DNA from: Chrysogorgia sp. JL179-B06
Taxonomy: Eukaryota; Cnidaria; Anthozoa; Scleralcyonacea; Chrysogorgiidae
Length of the DNA: 64,000 bases
Assembly (NCBI GenBank): GCA_035772405.1
Contig: JAYKKM010000428.1
Coordinates: forward strand, 2,517,001-2,581,000
Direction: 5' to 3'
The notes beneath the pieces are model-generated. The model made no database searches. It saw nothing but the letters and a program-made list of their open reading frames with translations, and was not told the origin of the DNA. Position numbers and translations under genes: made by a program. This document shows, piece after piece, positions 34,096 to 45,574 of the stretch (within the stretch, counting starts at the first letter, position 1; each line of letters starts with the position of its first letter).

Positions 34096-36190
34096 CCATA
34101 TCAACACTCTTCTCGCAGTTGCAATAGTAATTCTAGTTTGATATTAACAAAAGTGGTATAACACCAATACTATACGATACGCCACATGTACGGGACTTAA
34201 ACCTTATTGATTTCTGCATGTACTTTTCAATTTATCTCTATTTCTTGTTTGCTCCTAAAATCGTAGTTCGTACAACCTTGACTTTGTTGCATCGCCTCTG
34301 GGTTTAAATATTCATTCGAAGAACACAGCTGGCATTCGGCTGCGTAGTCACATATTTGAAACGACATACATAAGGAGTTAGCTAAACAATGTGGTAAGCA
34401 ATGCTCAATCCGAGTTATCCTTGAAATGTTGTCGAAACTGTATCCATACAATGCTTTGTTTGGGATCACGTTGAGCGACATATCAGCTTGATAGTTGGCA
34501 TGAGTAAGTCGACCATGTTGAAACATTACCACCAGTAAAATAACTCTGATATAGAAAGGAAAAAACCCTAAATATTAGCTAAATGAACTATAGGTTAATA
34601 CAAAAGTGTTTTCGGTTGCGTAGGTAGTGTAGAAATACAAATCGAATACTCTAAAAGGTTGGTGTACTGCCGAAATAATGTTGAGGACCCTTTTCACTCT
34701 CTAACAGGGCGCTGCTCTCTAACGAAGAAACTAGAAACGTTTGACCCACACCAATATATAGGTTGTTGCATCTTTGGGCTATAGGAAAAATGTAATGTCG
34801 TATTTATAATTTCTTCCTGATATAAGAAATAGTTTTGTTCAAGTTTGCACGAGTAATTATGCAGTGTATTTCTGTGGGCGAACTTAATTGATAGGCATAT
34901 ATTATCGATATTTTAGTCTATAAATGTTATACTCAGACTATAGTTGTAACAAAAGCTAACCTTGTCATTGTATCATCATACATCATAAGTTATCCTCCAA
35001 TATGATTACTATACACCGTATATTTAAGCGCGCACTGCCAACGTTAACACAGGACTGTTTTGGATACTGTCTAGTTTGTGGGTCACGTGTCCTACATAAT
35101 TGTCATTAATCACGAGGTAGTTAATATAACCCACATTATATTAACTAGGGAAGACTAAGTCGACCAAATGACCAACCCAATTGGCAACTGCGGTCTAGTG
35201 TTGTGCTGTGAACGTGCTATTTTCTGGAAGTTGTTTTGTGGCATGCGATTTTCTTTGAAATTTCATCAAGTTTGCTTGTCAGAAAAGCAAAGTATGTTTT
35301 TGACATGACAGCCGTCTCCATGGCAAAAAATGCTGTGACATCAACCATCTGGTCGGCAGTGAAACATTCGGTAAATTTCACGCAAAGTGTGCAAGACACT
35401 AAAACTGAAAACCATGGTAAAGTGGTATCTCACTCTCAAGTGATCACCGCGAATTTTCTTCAGAATACAGTTTAAAACAAGCTTGTACTAATCAATGTTT
35501 TATCCTGGGTTAAAGATGCTGATTATATATTAATTTCTTTTGAATTTTCTTCCTGAATTATTAATGAATTTTACAATTTGTTATACTAATTACCAAAAAA
35601 GTCTACAAAAGAGCTACACACCAGCAAACATTTACTACAAACAGTCAATACTTTCGTTTACGAGCCAGTCACACTTGTTTACATCCTTCAAATGTAGGCT
35701 TAACTCGGGCGTCTAAGTCGTTGATAGTCTTCGAGTTAAGCCCCAATTCTTTCCTTGGGGTCTTAACTCAAACGGCGAAAACAGCCTTGCGTTCATCGAG
35801 TTAAATTCCTCGGAGAAAATGGGCGTGTCGAGGGGGCTTAACTCGAGGGCTTATCTCGAGAGGCTTAACTCGAAGATTTACCTATACCCAAACCTACCCC
35901 AACCCAATCTCGTACTCAGAGCCTGCATTATCCTTTGGCCAAAATACTGCCGGGGGTTAGGGTTACAATGAGGTGGAATACGGGGGGTTAGGAAGACACT
36001 TAAGGCGGGGGGTTAGGATTGGTGTTGTGATAGCTTCTATTTTAATCATTATCATCAAAATAACACGAATTGCGAATGACGATTATCATAAAAATAACGG
36101 TGAGGACAACCTGAAATTTCCGATCATGATATTGCGTGCTCCCCAAGCACTCTTGCGCGCTCACCTCCCTCAGCGGGTCCTCGCAGCGCC
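33904..36190. repeat. 2.3-kb duplicated segment, copy A
   Basis: 33904-34985 matches 44106-45220 in direct orientation, and 34988-36190 matches 46286-47640 in inverted orientation, each at high similarity with small indels. Copy A also has about 300 bp (35610-35920, rich in cttaactcg words) where copy B has a short (tgttc)n tract. In copy A the two parts join at the dinucleotide TA (34986-34987). Confidence 0.85.
34227..34532 (-). pseudogene. PAN/apple-like exon fragment (duplicated)
   Basis: The minus-strand frame downstream of an acceptor-like tatatcag (about 34540) encodes NKALYGYSFDNISRITRIEH and CLPHCLANSLCMSFQICDYA, then ECQLCSS. The cysteine spacing is typical of a PAN/apple domain in secreted or membrane cnidarian proteins. 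The second copy (44460-44760) has an 8-bp insertion (gactccga) that breaks the frame. No other exons of the gene were identified; it may be a captured exon fragment. Confidence 0.45.
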
Positions 36191-36560
36191 TGGGTACGAA
36201 ACTGGATATTGAATGTCAAAGTTGGCTTATTGGTGTAGTTTATAAACATCACAAAATAGTGAAACATGGGGGTCAAATATGCGGAGTTGATGACGTACGG
36301 AGATAGACTAAGCATTCAGATTTCTCCAAGAATCGATTAGCCACGCCAAACTTTAAGAAATTTTCAGTGAACGCTCCTGCCATGTTTCTCTCTTCATTAA
36401 TGTCTATTAAAAAATTCTAGCGATTTTACACTCCATAGACGTCACACTGGTCCTCGCAACTTGGGAGGGCTCCACACGCGGGATTTTAATGTTCACTGCG
36501 GTCCCACCAGGTAATTAACAAGGGATGCCGAAGTGTAAAATGGTAGGTCCAACTCCTTAT
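36191..36560. repeat. dispersed repeat, matches 55360-55745
   Basis: From ggatattgaatgtcaaagtt to ccaccaggtaattaacaagg the sequence matches 55360-55745 with moderate divergence. The later copy has a roughly 60-bp GC-rich insert at 55500-55560. Non-coding. Confidence 0.8.
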
Positions 36561-36708
36561 AAGGAAGTAAATGAGTGATCCGTTTGAATCGGACAACATT
36601 TAGACAGATAATGCGAACGGCCATTGGCGACTTAGCCGTGATCTGACGAACTACATAAAGAGGTTTTTACGAATGATATGCACGTTCTCATAATATAATA
36701 GTTTAGTT

Positions 36709-37080
36709 TAGTTTAGTTTAACAACTTTATTTGGGCAACATTTCATACAATACATAGTAACAGAACAAAAGCAGTAGATACAGGTAAATTAAAGTACAAA
36801 CATATAAATTGAATGTGACCAAAAAGACAGGACACGAACGGGACTAGGTCCCATGCAAGGTGCCCACCATTACATGACATAATTATATAAAAAAAAAAAT
36901 AGAAAAGATTACACAAAAATATAACATAAGTTAAATATAAAGTTACAGGTGACAAGAGCATGATCGGCACAGTGAGAATGTACATGGGAAGTCAGGAGAA
37001 AACGTTTCATGTAACAATTGGCGATAAACCTGACGAATTTCAGACTTAAATTTGGAAAGTGGATGCTCAGGAAGATCAGG
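36709..37080 (-). pseudogene. 3' end of a minus-strand LINE
   Basis: Reverse-complement translation ends PEHPLSKFKSEIRQVYRQLL, then HETFSPDFPC, followed by a 3' UTR and a 3'-terminal (taaac)n tail at 36706-36722. This is a heavily 5'-truncated insertion; the family is not resolved. Confidence 0.5.
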
Positions 37081-37377
37081 AAGAAGTTTTATAGGTATGT
37101 ATGTTATAGGTATAGGTATGTATGTTATGTATTTAGAATCGATAATTCCAAATCTGTTTCCATAATTGAAATCGAATAAATATTGGCTGAGATAACGTTC
37201 ATAATCTACGTGCGATTTGTTATCTGCAAATAATAAAATAAATACACGGCGTACGCGGTCTGGAGGGGGGGGGGGGGGGGGGTAAAAGGCGGGCGAGGGG
37301 TTATTGCGGAACGTATTTCCAGTATTCATTTAAATTAGTCTTTCTGACCAGTGTTTCCACATTGGAAGGAAATTTTC

Positions 37378-37492
37378 TTCCACAGATGCATCACTAGGGG
37401 GGAGAGGCTTAGAGGAATGAGGGACACAAAGAACTTTTGCAAAGAAGGTTAATAATATCTTACCTCTCCCTCCCTAGTGACGCAGCTGTGGA
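37378..37492. repeat. 115-bp foldback
   Basis: cttccacagatgcatcacta and its continuation (gggg ggagagg) pair imperfectly with cctctccctccctagtgacg / cagctgtggaag across about 50 bp. It lies in a sequence that elsewhere (61960-62110) reads without it (tctttactttgtaac side only), suggesting an insertion. Confidence 0.5.
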
Positions 37493-38096
37493 AGAATCTT
37501 TACTTTGTAACGAGGCCAGAAAGGCTAATTTGCATGCATATAAAAAAATATTTAGACTGGGCGTGATTATGACAGTGCCAAATTTACCATGTCCGTTCGT
37601 TTATAGGCAAAAGTTAATTTTAGTCAATCATCATTTAAATTTAGTCAATCATCTATGACAAAATTCTACAGAGCTCCACGATTTCAGGCTGGAAACGATA
37701 ATGGCTGACTGTAATCTACAGGGTCATGGCTAGAGGGAATACTCGCAGCTGAGGTGACCGTGAGGTACTAGGTCTGAGTCGTCTTCTGGACGATCCTTTT
37801 ATTAGTATTAAGGTTGGATCTAAGTTGTTTTGGGGTTAGCAGTTCCATGATGTATTTCATCAAACAGACATGTCCGATCGTATGATAGCAGTTCAATCTC
37901 TCATTTTTTCCAACCTCTCGCGGATACTAAAAAAGATCGTCAAGAAGACAACTCAGACCTAGTACCTCACGACCGGTCGCTCAACTGCGAGTATTCCATG
38001 TCACGACCAATCTACAGTATTGAAGATGATGTCTAAATATGGTAACTGGGTTTAAAGAAAATATATTAGAACAGAATTAATATGTCACTTCTAATT

Positions 38097-38323
38097 AAAT
38101 AATAGAATACGTTTGCCCGGGTCTATATATAACGTCATCGAAACCCGAGTGACGTAATAAAAATACGAGAGAACAACCTCGTTCCCAGGCCCATTACGAG
38201 AGAAGTGTAAAGAGAAGCACAAGCCGACAAGGCGTGTGTTTTCTGAACTTCTCGAGTGTTTTTATTACTTCACGAGGGTTTCTGTCACGTTATAGAAACC
38301 CAACGTATTCTATTATTTTTATA
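38097..38323. mobile_element. foldback MITE
   Basis: aataatagaatacgtttgcc...tataacgt at the left pairs with ...acgttatagaaacccaacgtattctattatt at the right, and the arms meet near the centre (aagcacaagccgacaaggcgt). The left arm carries the 21-bp insertion at 38174. Confidence 0.65.
38174..38194. mobile_element. 21-bp micro-insertion with 10-bp target duplication
   Basis: caacctcgttcccaggccca plus one t, flanked by exact repeats tacgagagaa (38164-38173 and 38195-38204). The opposite arm of the surrounding MITE lacks it, showing it is an insertion. Its first 16 bases equal the left end of the 40-bp palindrome at 22389. Confidence 0.75.
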
Positions 38324-38509
38324 AAATAATTCAGGAACAATTGCTTATACTTTGTTACGCTTTTGATTTAATGCAAATTCTCATTAGTTACGACGTCATT
38401 TCGGTCTCCGTAGCCTGATCGAGACCGACAAGATGACCAATCACAGCATACGTAGAGTAAAACTAGAAATACGTTCCGCAATAACCTCTCGCTGGCCTTT
38501 TCTACCAAC

Positions 38510-38880
38510 CCCCCACCCCTAGAGTTTCTTTTCCACATCCATGGTCCCCAGTGCCCAGACCGCGTCTGTCGATAACAAATCCCAAAAGGCCGGTTCGTCG
38601 TTCGTTTTGAACGTTATCTCGGTCAATATTTACTCGATTTCAATTCTGAAAACAGTTTTGGAATTACCGAGTCTAAATACATGACATACGTGTCTATTAT
38701 ATTACTAGAAAGTACATACCCTTCGAAAAACGGTTTATGTACTTAGAAATTATTCGGAAATCAGCCAGCCGCTTCGTCGTATATTATTTTGAACGTTATC
38801 TGTTCTCGATCAATATTTAACCGTTTTCAATTGTGAAAACAGATTTCGAATTAGGGAGTCTAAATACATAACACACGTAC
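38510..38880. repeat. dispersed repeat family R3, copy 2 (inverted)
   Basis: Reverse complement matches 26040-26420, including gacgaaccggccttttggga and gagtaaatattg. It lacks the palindromic insertion of copy 1. Confidence 0.75.
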
Positions 38881-39299
38881 CCCCGTTAAAACAACCAATT
38901 TTTTCGGTTGTCTCAGATGCATCAATTGACCATTTTTTATGGGTTGAAACAACCGAATTTATTGGTTGAAACAACCAAACTAAGGCCATTTTAACCAAAA
39001 TATTTGGTTAATTTAACCAATCAAATTGGTTATGCATCTGAGACAAACTATCAAATTGGTTGTTTCAAACAATCTGTTTTTACAGTGTATTATAACACTT
39101 CGTAAAAACCTCTTTATGTGGTTCGTCAGATCACCACTCGCCGCCCTTCATGTTTCCAATATTGTCCGATTCAAACGGATATATATATATATATATCCCC
39201 GCTTGAATCGGACAATAAATATCCGTTTGAATTGGACAATATTTTGGAAACGTGAAGGGCGGCCATTGGCGAGTGGTGATCTGACGAGTGGTGATCTGA

Positions 39300-39420
39300 C
39301 GAGTCGCGGGTTCAATCCCAGCCGGAAGGCCTTGAAGTTGCATTTTTCGCAACTGGTCCCGGTTTGGTCTTAAAATGTATGTATTCCAACACTCGAAATT
39401 TTCCTTTACCATAAATCCTT
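39300..39420 (+). repeat. tRNA-Ala-like SINE, 5'-truncated copy
   Basis: Starts in the T-arm (gtcgcgggttcaatcccagc) and runs through gcaactggtcccggtttggt and ttaaaatgtatgtattccaa to ccataaatcctttcaac. Nearly identical to the 3' three-quarters of 39759-39930. Confidence 0.8.
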
Positions 39421-39440
39421 TCAACATGTAGTTTGATGGT

Positions 39441-39646
39441 GAAGGCTAAAAGGGATGACTCAAAAGGACCTTCACATTTTTTAGAACTACTAATCCTAAC
39501 CTTAATCTCAATCCTAATCCTAACCCTAACCCTAACCTTGATCCTAACCTTAAACCTAGCCCTAACCGTAGCTATCCATAACCTAACGAAAAATAAAAAC
39601 CAGAAAAAAACAGAAAGGTCCTTTTGAGTCATCCCTTTTAGCCTTC
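39441..39646. mobile_element. MITE with 31-bp inverted repeats around a telomere-like core
   Basis: aaggctaaaagggatgactc... (39442-39472) is exactly mirrored at 39615-39645. The interior is a degenerate cctaaccctaa tract. The flanks tagtttgat and agttttgat are a possible aged target duplication. Confidence 0.85.
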
Positions 39647-39758
39647 CCCTAGTTTTGATCGAGTGAAATGCCAAATATTACCTATAATATACCCAGAATC
39701 TTATCCCGGCATTACCACCACCATATATACAGAACTCGTGACTAGGCTCTTAGCAACG

Positions 39759-39930
39759 GCTTCCGTAGCTCAGTGGTCAGAGCACTGCACTAGCATCGCA
39801 GGGTCGCGTGTTCAATTCCAGCCGGCGGAAGGCCTTGAAGTTGCAGTTTTCGCAACTGGTCCCGGTTTGGTCTTAAAATGTATGTATTCCAACACTCGAA
39901 ATTTTCCTTCACCATAAATCCTTTCTATAT
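39759..39930 (+). repeat. tRNA-Ala(AGC)-derived SINE, complete head
   Basis: The acceptor arms ggcttccg/cggaaggcc pair, box A is TAGCTCAGTGG (39766-39776), the anticodon loop ctAGCat gives AGC, and box B is GTTCAATTCC (39810-39819). The tRNA-unrelated part follows (gcaactggtcccggtttggt... cactcgaaattttcc) and ends in a (ta)n tract. Other copies: 39300, 58383, a 3' piece at 21985 and a diverged one at 61440. Confidence 0.85.
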
Positions 39931-39991
39931 ATATATATATATATACGTATATATACCATAAATCCTTTCTATATATATATATATATATTCG

Positions 39992-41219
39992 ACGGCGCGG
40001 AAATTTGTGAGCTCGTAGGCCTTTTCATTTTAAACCACCTAAGTAAGAAATTTGGCAAAGAAAGCATCGGCCTATATAGAGATGACGGTTTGGCTATCAT
40101 AAAAAGTAAATCAGCACGTTTAGCAGACAAAACAAGAAAAGATCTCCACAAAATTTTCGAGCAATTTGACCTAAAAATCACCGCCGAATCAAATTTACGT
40201 ATATAGTAAACTTTTTAGATGTAACTTTCGACCTTAACAATGGAAACTATAGGCCCTATAGGAAGCCCAATGACGATCCGCTATACATAAATATGCACTC
40301 TAACCATCCACCAAGCATAACAAGGCAACTACCTGCATCAATTAACAAGCGCATTAAACTCCTTTCGTCAGATGAGCAAACTTTTCAGGAATCTGCACCC
40401 TTATATCAGAACGCGCTTAGGCACAGCAACTTTAATCATGAACTTAGCTACACTCATGATACACCGCAACGACCACGTAGGAATAGGCAACGCAATATCA
40501 TTTGGTTCAACCCACCATTTAGCAAGAGTGTCAGCACTAACATAGGACGTAATTTCCTTAGCCTAATTGACAAACATTTCCCTCCGCACCACAAGCTCCA
40601 TAAGATTTTTAACAGAAATACAGTTAAAGTAAGTTACAGCTGCATGAACAATGTTAAGTCAATAATCACTAAGCACAATGCACGCATAGCTAGGAACATC
40701 AAACCGCAGGATAGGGACGCTACTAATTGCAGTTGTAGAGAGAACACCATTTGCCCGCTTCAAGAACAATGCATGACTAGAGACATAGTATACAAAGCAA
40801 CAGTGACAGTAAACATCACAAACGAAATAAAACACTACATTGGTATGACTGCAACCACATTCAAAGAGCGATTGGCCAACCACACTAAATCTTTTCAACA
40901 TAAAAAGCATGAAAATGACACCGAACTTTCGAAATATATTTGGACATTGAAAGAAAACAATAAAGATTTCAGTATTAATTGGCAAATTCTAAAACATTCT
41001 ATTTCGTACACAGGAGGATCAAAACGATGCAATTTATGTTTAGAAGAAAAATTTTGTATTTTAAAAGAAAAAAATAAGAATAGTTTACTCAACAAAAGAG
41101 CGGAAATAATTTCACAGTGTCGTCATCGTAATAAATTTCGCGTAATCAACGCAAACAAAGCCATGACCTCATGCTTTGTCCCCCACATACGCCCCCACTT
41201 TCCGGCAGAAAGCCTATAA
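39992..41219 (+). pseudogene. Penelope-like element: RT end and GIY-YIG endonuclease
   Basis: 5'-truncated at a (ta)n tract. The first frame reads AEICELVGLFILNHLSKKFG, then GLYRDDGLAIIKSKSARLAD, with the YRDD catalytic box of PLE reverse transcriptases, and FEQFDLKITAESNL. After a frame break the 40293-41219 frame gives MHSNHPPSITRQLPASINKR, NCSCREN/CPLQEQCMTRDIV and VYKATVTVNITNEIKHYIGM followed by TATTFKERLANHTKSF, the GIY-YIG-type endonuclease (here HYIGMT with downstream R and H), ending CLEEKFCIL...LLNKRAEII. Only one RT frame break and the 5' truncation separate it from a complete C-terminal half. It is followed by a hammerhead-like motif. Confidence 0.85.
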
Positions 41220-41248
41220 ATAAGCGGTCATCCCTTTCGATATTGTCA

Positions 41249-41289
41249 CTGCCTGAAGATTCTTTTACAGATGAAACAAGTTGTAGCAG
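41249..41289 (+). ncRNA. hammerhead-ribozyme-like motif in the Penelope 3' region
   Basis: ctgc (41249-41252), then CTGAAGA (41253-41259, matching the CUGANGA core), a 3-bp stem tct/aga, GAAA (41273-41276), a tiny palindromic stem III caagttg, the cleavage triplet GTA (41283-41285) and gcag (41286-41289) pairing with ctgc. This is the order of type I hammerheads, and hammerheads with very short stem III are established for Penelope-like elements. Stem II is weak, so activity is doubtful. Confidence 0.5.
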
Positions 41290-41337
41290 ACCAGTTTTGA
41301 GGTAAGCGAAAATCTATATATATATATATATAATTAA

Positions 41338-41527
41338 GAAATAGAAAACATTTTCCGTGTTTACATACAGTTATATAAACACGAGTGGAAGTTTGGGAGA
41401 ACGAGAAATCATAGTGGGAACACGAGCCCGTAGGGCGAGTGTTTCCACGCGATTTCGAGTTCTCCCAAACTTCCACGAGTGTTTATATAACGTATGGGAA
41501 CACGGATAAAAATGTTTTCTATTTCTT
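41338..41527. mobile_element. 190-bp foldback MITE
   Basis: agaaatagaaaacattttcc and its mirror (ggataaaaatgttttctatttct) form the ends, and inner arms (ggaagtttgggagaac / gttctcccaaacttcc) pair too, around the centre cgagcccgtagggcgag. Non-coding. Confidence 0.8.
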
Positions 41528-41791
41528 TTATAAAATAACCCGTAGAAAGCAAATAAAATGTACAAATATCTTTTTTATCAACACGTAAATTCTCCTTACT
41601 GCGTATGATGGAGCCGTGATGTCTAATTGATGGCGTATGATTAAATTGATGGCGTATGATTGCTAATTGATGGCTAATTGATGGCGTATCACGATGGCGT
41701 AATCCAGCCATGTTATATAGCCTGATATAAACACGGTAACTGACCAATCACAGCGTGCGTAAGACACGACTTATTTTATAAATATATATAT

Positions 41792-42257
41792 TTGGTATCT
41801 TTTCGCCGTAATAAAAACATTCGTGACTCCTTAGTATATAGTGCCCTTAAACAAAATACCTCGGCACCAGCGGGAACATTTTCTTGCGGCCGTTCCCGCT
41901 GCAACACATGCCCTTTTCTCAGTCCCACTACAGTTATTACTGCCCCCAAATTCGACCACACAATCCGTCATAATTTTTCATGCACGACCACCAACATCAT
42001 TTATTGCATTTCTTGCGATAAATGCCCTAAAATCTACATCGGTGTAACTGGGCGACACCTTTCAGACAGGTTTGCTGAACAACTTCGTTCCGTGAGGAAC
42101 AATGATGTTGACAAACCTGTAGCCCGCCATTTCAACAGCTCCAACCATTTGGTTTCAGACATGAAAGTCTGTGCCATCCTTCCCATCTCAGGTGGTAACG
42201 ATAACCGCAAACGGCAAGAGAAGCGTCTCATTTTTGTGACTATACCGCTGTTCTTGC
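41792..42257 (+). pseudogene. second Penelope-like GIY-YIG fragment with cysteine-rich linker
   Basis: GTFSCGRSRCNTCPFLSPT is the CxxxxCxxC linker found before the endonuclease, FSCTTTNIIYCISCDKCPKI follows, and IYIGVTGRHLSDRFAEQL is the GIY-YIG core with its catalytic arginine, then KPVARHFNSSNHLVSDMKVC and RKRQEKRLIF. It differs in sequence from the first element, so two PLE lineages are present. The C-terminal tail runs into GC-rich unrelated sequence and RT is absent. Confidence 0.85.
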
Positions 42258-42645
42258 TTGATTGTCTTGGACCTCATTACGTCATACTCGACAGCTATCG
42301 TCAGATGTCGACAAGGTTCGCTACAACCTCGTCCCCAACCGCTACAACCTCGTCCCCTCGTCCTCGTCCGGCCTTCGCGGGCAAGATGGCGGCGAGGCGA
42401 GGGAAGGCCCTGGCAAATGCTGGACCAAAACTGCCGTTGATTGGTTGTAGTTTTTAATTGAATTAAATGCTCACAACTGTCTCTATTGGTCAATAATTAA
42501 ATTGTGCGGGAAAGCAAACTAAACATGCATGTTTAGTAACATGTTACTATGTTAGCATAGTTAATCAGTTTGAAACTCCAAAGAAACGATATCCGAAGAA
42601 ACCACTGATCTATATAAGAGGACTGGACGAGCATCATTTGTTTAA

Positions 42646-43147
42646 AGGGACACTCCGGCCCAAATACAAATGTAGTTCATATGAAAGATCTTACTGACTT
42701 TAGATTATTTCCAAAGTTTCAGCATTCCTATCAATTTAGTTAAGAAGATGTGGCTAGTTGAAGTTGGAGAGTTTGTCCAATTTCGACGCCATTTTGTTTC
42801 TCAAATATGACGTCACTGAGTGACGTGTCTCGTATTATGCCTAAGAAGCTCCTCTACTTTCCTGCATGATGAACTAAATAGTTTATTTCGACTAATTTTC
42901 GTCCAAAGACCATTCACAATAACTATCACTATGTGATCGCCATCAAAACAACTCCACTGACGATAAAGAATCACTCAATGACGTCATATTTTCAAAACCA
43001 ATATGGCGTCAAAATCCACAAATTTTCAACTTCAACTAGCAATATCTTCTCAACTAAATTGATAGGAATGCTGAAACTTTGGAAATAAACTAAAGTCAGT
43101 AAGATCTTTCATATGAACTGCATTTGTATTTGGGCCGGAGTGTCCCT
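42646..43147. mobile_element. 502-bp TTAA-flanked MITE
   Basis: Terminal repeats AGGGACACTCCGGCCCAAAT and mirror, flanked by TTAA on both sides (42642-42645, 43148-43151), as produced by piggyBac or Kolobok transposases. The inverted similarity continues through much of each half (catatgaaagatcttactga / tcagtaagatctttcatatg). No coding region. Confidence 0.9.
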
Positions 43148-43151
43148 TTAA

Positions 43152-44104
43152 GCGCCACCGAAATTGAAGCCGGAAGTTTTGAGCTGCGGCCAGCTGCACT
43201 TCGGTTCAGTATCCCTATATTTTACTGTAACCACGAAATAGGTGAACAAAGCAAACCTATTTTGACAGGGTACATCATGAAACTACAGAAAACTTACAAA
43301 TGTGGATAAAAATTTAATCGTAAGTAAATAAGTTCATATTTTGACGAACTTTCGAAGCCGGCCGACAGCATGATAAGGAACTGCTTCGTAGGATAAAAAT
43401 CTGAGATAATACCACGATTGTTGAATATTTACAGTCGAGTTGATTTATTTAAAGGGCGGGATGACGTGAAATGTGGATAGGCTGCACTTATATTTTTGGT
43501 TTATAGTGGACTCCATGTTAGGTATAAATTGTCATTTTGATAAAAAAGTGTATCTATATTATATAATATTTATAGTACAATATTTGCTGTTGTGTTACAA
43601 GGTCTAAAATGAAACCACTATGAAGGAACGAATTTGAAGGTGAAACAGTAAGACAACTAATGCTTTCTTCCAATGATTTGATTAAAGAAACATTTTTAAT
43701 AACACATATGTGTATTTTGTCATGTGTATATTTTTGATTCTATATAATAAACCTTCTTAACCATTGCTGGTTAATATTAAAACTTTAATCTATTTCTTAG
43801 CCATACTGATCAACCAGGCCAAATCCATAATTTTTCCCCTCATATCTTAAACAGGTTTAGGCACAAAACAATTAATTTCATATAATAAAAAATAGCATAT
43901 ATTTTTCTCCAGTAATTTCTCCAGTAATAGCTTTCCTTGTTTCTTAACTAATATTGATTTACATAATGCGAATGTTTGGATTTTGTTTCATATTTTAATC
44001 CTTGAAATTACAAGCTGCATGGTAATGGCTATTAAATAAGTTCCCTTTTTGAACCTCTTCTACTAAAGGAAACCACCAATGCACAGTGTACATGAAAATA
44101 ATTA
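43152..44104. other. intergenic, no recognised feature
   Basis: AT-rich sequence without coding, repeat or foldback signals that I can support. Confidence 0.5.
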
Positions 44105-44105
44105 A

Positions 44106-45220
44106 CAGTCGAACACGTGGTTATTGATTTTATTCTGACATATATCTTTAGTAGTCCAGTTCATATTATATTTACGCGCTAAATAAAAAGTACTATTCAA
44201 ATACAAACAAGAAGTATTACAGTTACTGTTTCTTGTACTTGCCATAAAATAAACTATTTACAATTCGTCATTTTCCTTATCCCTATTCTTATTGACAGCA
44301 TATCAACACTCTTCTCGCAGTTGCAATAGTAATTCTAGTTTGATATTAACAAAAGTAGTATAACACCAATACTATACGATACGCCACATGTACGGGACTT
44401 AAACCTTATTGATTTCTGCATGTACTTTTCAATTTATCTCTATTTCTCGTTTGCTCCTAAAATCGTAGTTCGTACAACCTTGACTTTGTTGCATCGCCTC
44501 TGGGTTTAAATATTCATTCGAAGAACACAGCTGGCATTCGGCTGCGTAGTCACATATTTGAAACGACATACATAAAGAGTTAGCTAAACAATGTGGTAAG
44601 CAATGCTCAATCCGAGACTCCGAGTTATCCCTGAAATGTTGTCGAAACTGTATCCATACAATGCTTTGTTTTGGATCACGTTGAGCGACATATCAGCTTG
44701 ATAGTTGGCATGAGTTAGTCGACCATGTTGAAACATTACCACCAGTAAAACAACTCTGATATAGAAAGGAAAAAACCCTAAATATTAGCTAAATGAACTA
44801 TAGGTTAATATAAAAGTGTTTTCGGCTGCGTAGGTAGTGTAGAACTCTAAAAGCTGCTAAAAGGTTGGTGTACTGCTGAAATAATGTGTAGGAGGTCTAA
44901 CGCTTTGAGCGAAGGCCTCTTCACTGCACTCTCTAACTAACGAAGGACCTTCGATAAAACGTTTGACTACGCCGTTTAGAGTATTCGATTTCAACTAGTA
45001 TAGGTTGTTGAACCTTTGGGCTATAGGAAAAATTGTAATGTTGTATTTATAGCCGTTTCTTCCTGATATCAGAAATAGTTTTGTCCAAGTTTGCATGAGG
45101 AATTATGCAGTGTATTTCTGCGGGCGAACTTAATTGATCGGCATATATTATCGATATTTTAATTAGTCTATAAATGTTATACAACAAAAGCTAACCTTGT
45201 CATTGTATCATCATACATCA
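44106..45220. repeat. duplicated segment copy B, left part
   Basis: Direct copy of 33904-34985, starting inside the gypsy C LTR (aacagtcgaacacgtggtta) and including the PAN-like exon fragment (with an 8-bp insertion). It ends exactly at ...catacatca, after which the sequence changes to a transposase gene. Confidence 0.85.
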
Positions 45221-45574
45221 TATAGCCATGCCTTCTAAGTGCTCTTCGAATTGTAGTGAGACGTCAGGACTGATGTCAGCTGCTGTTCGAAGTGTGGATG
45301 CGCCAAATGAGCCCACCCGTTCTCTACATATGCGCAACTGCCTCACAAGGTTGCGTTCGTCGCGAACAGTTAATTTTCTTGGCCGTCCCTTGTTCAGCTT
45401 ACGTTTGTCGAACGATTCGTTCTCGTCAAACGGCAATTTGGCATGACGATAAATGGTCACTTTACTGTACTTCGGAAATGCTTTGAGAAACTCATTTCCC
45501 CTTAAACCTTTGTCATGATACAAATACTTCATGTAAATAGACGTTTCCTTCGGAACTTGCATCTTTGACTTCAT
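45221..45574 (-). pseudogene. Tc1-like transposase, N-terminal DNA-binding half
   Basis: Minus-strand frame from ATG at 45574 to the breakpoint. It contains a helix-turn-helix (GNEFLKAFPKYSKVTIYRHA), a basic GRPRKLT hook and a second HTH-like region (VRQLRICRERVGSFGASTLR). It lacks the catalytic domain and runs into TGA only because foreign sequence is abutted at 45220. The missing part appears to be 47643-48386 on the other strand. Confidence 0.8.

Noticed and set aside
35217..35475. Overlapping frames on both strands in duplicated segment A
   Set aside because: The corresponding part of copy B has indels that shift the frame and there is no family similarity; non-coding repeat.
39490..39570. 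Chromosome-end telomere repeats
   Set aside because: Degenerate and enclosed by 31-bp inverted repeats of a MITE; interstitial.
39759..39835. Functional tRNA-Ala gene
   Set aside because: Head folds like tRNA-Ala(AGC) but has a mismatch in the anticodon stem and continues into a repeated tRNA-unrelated tail with other copies in the window; it is a SINE.
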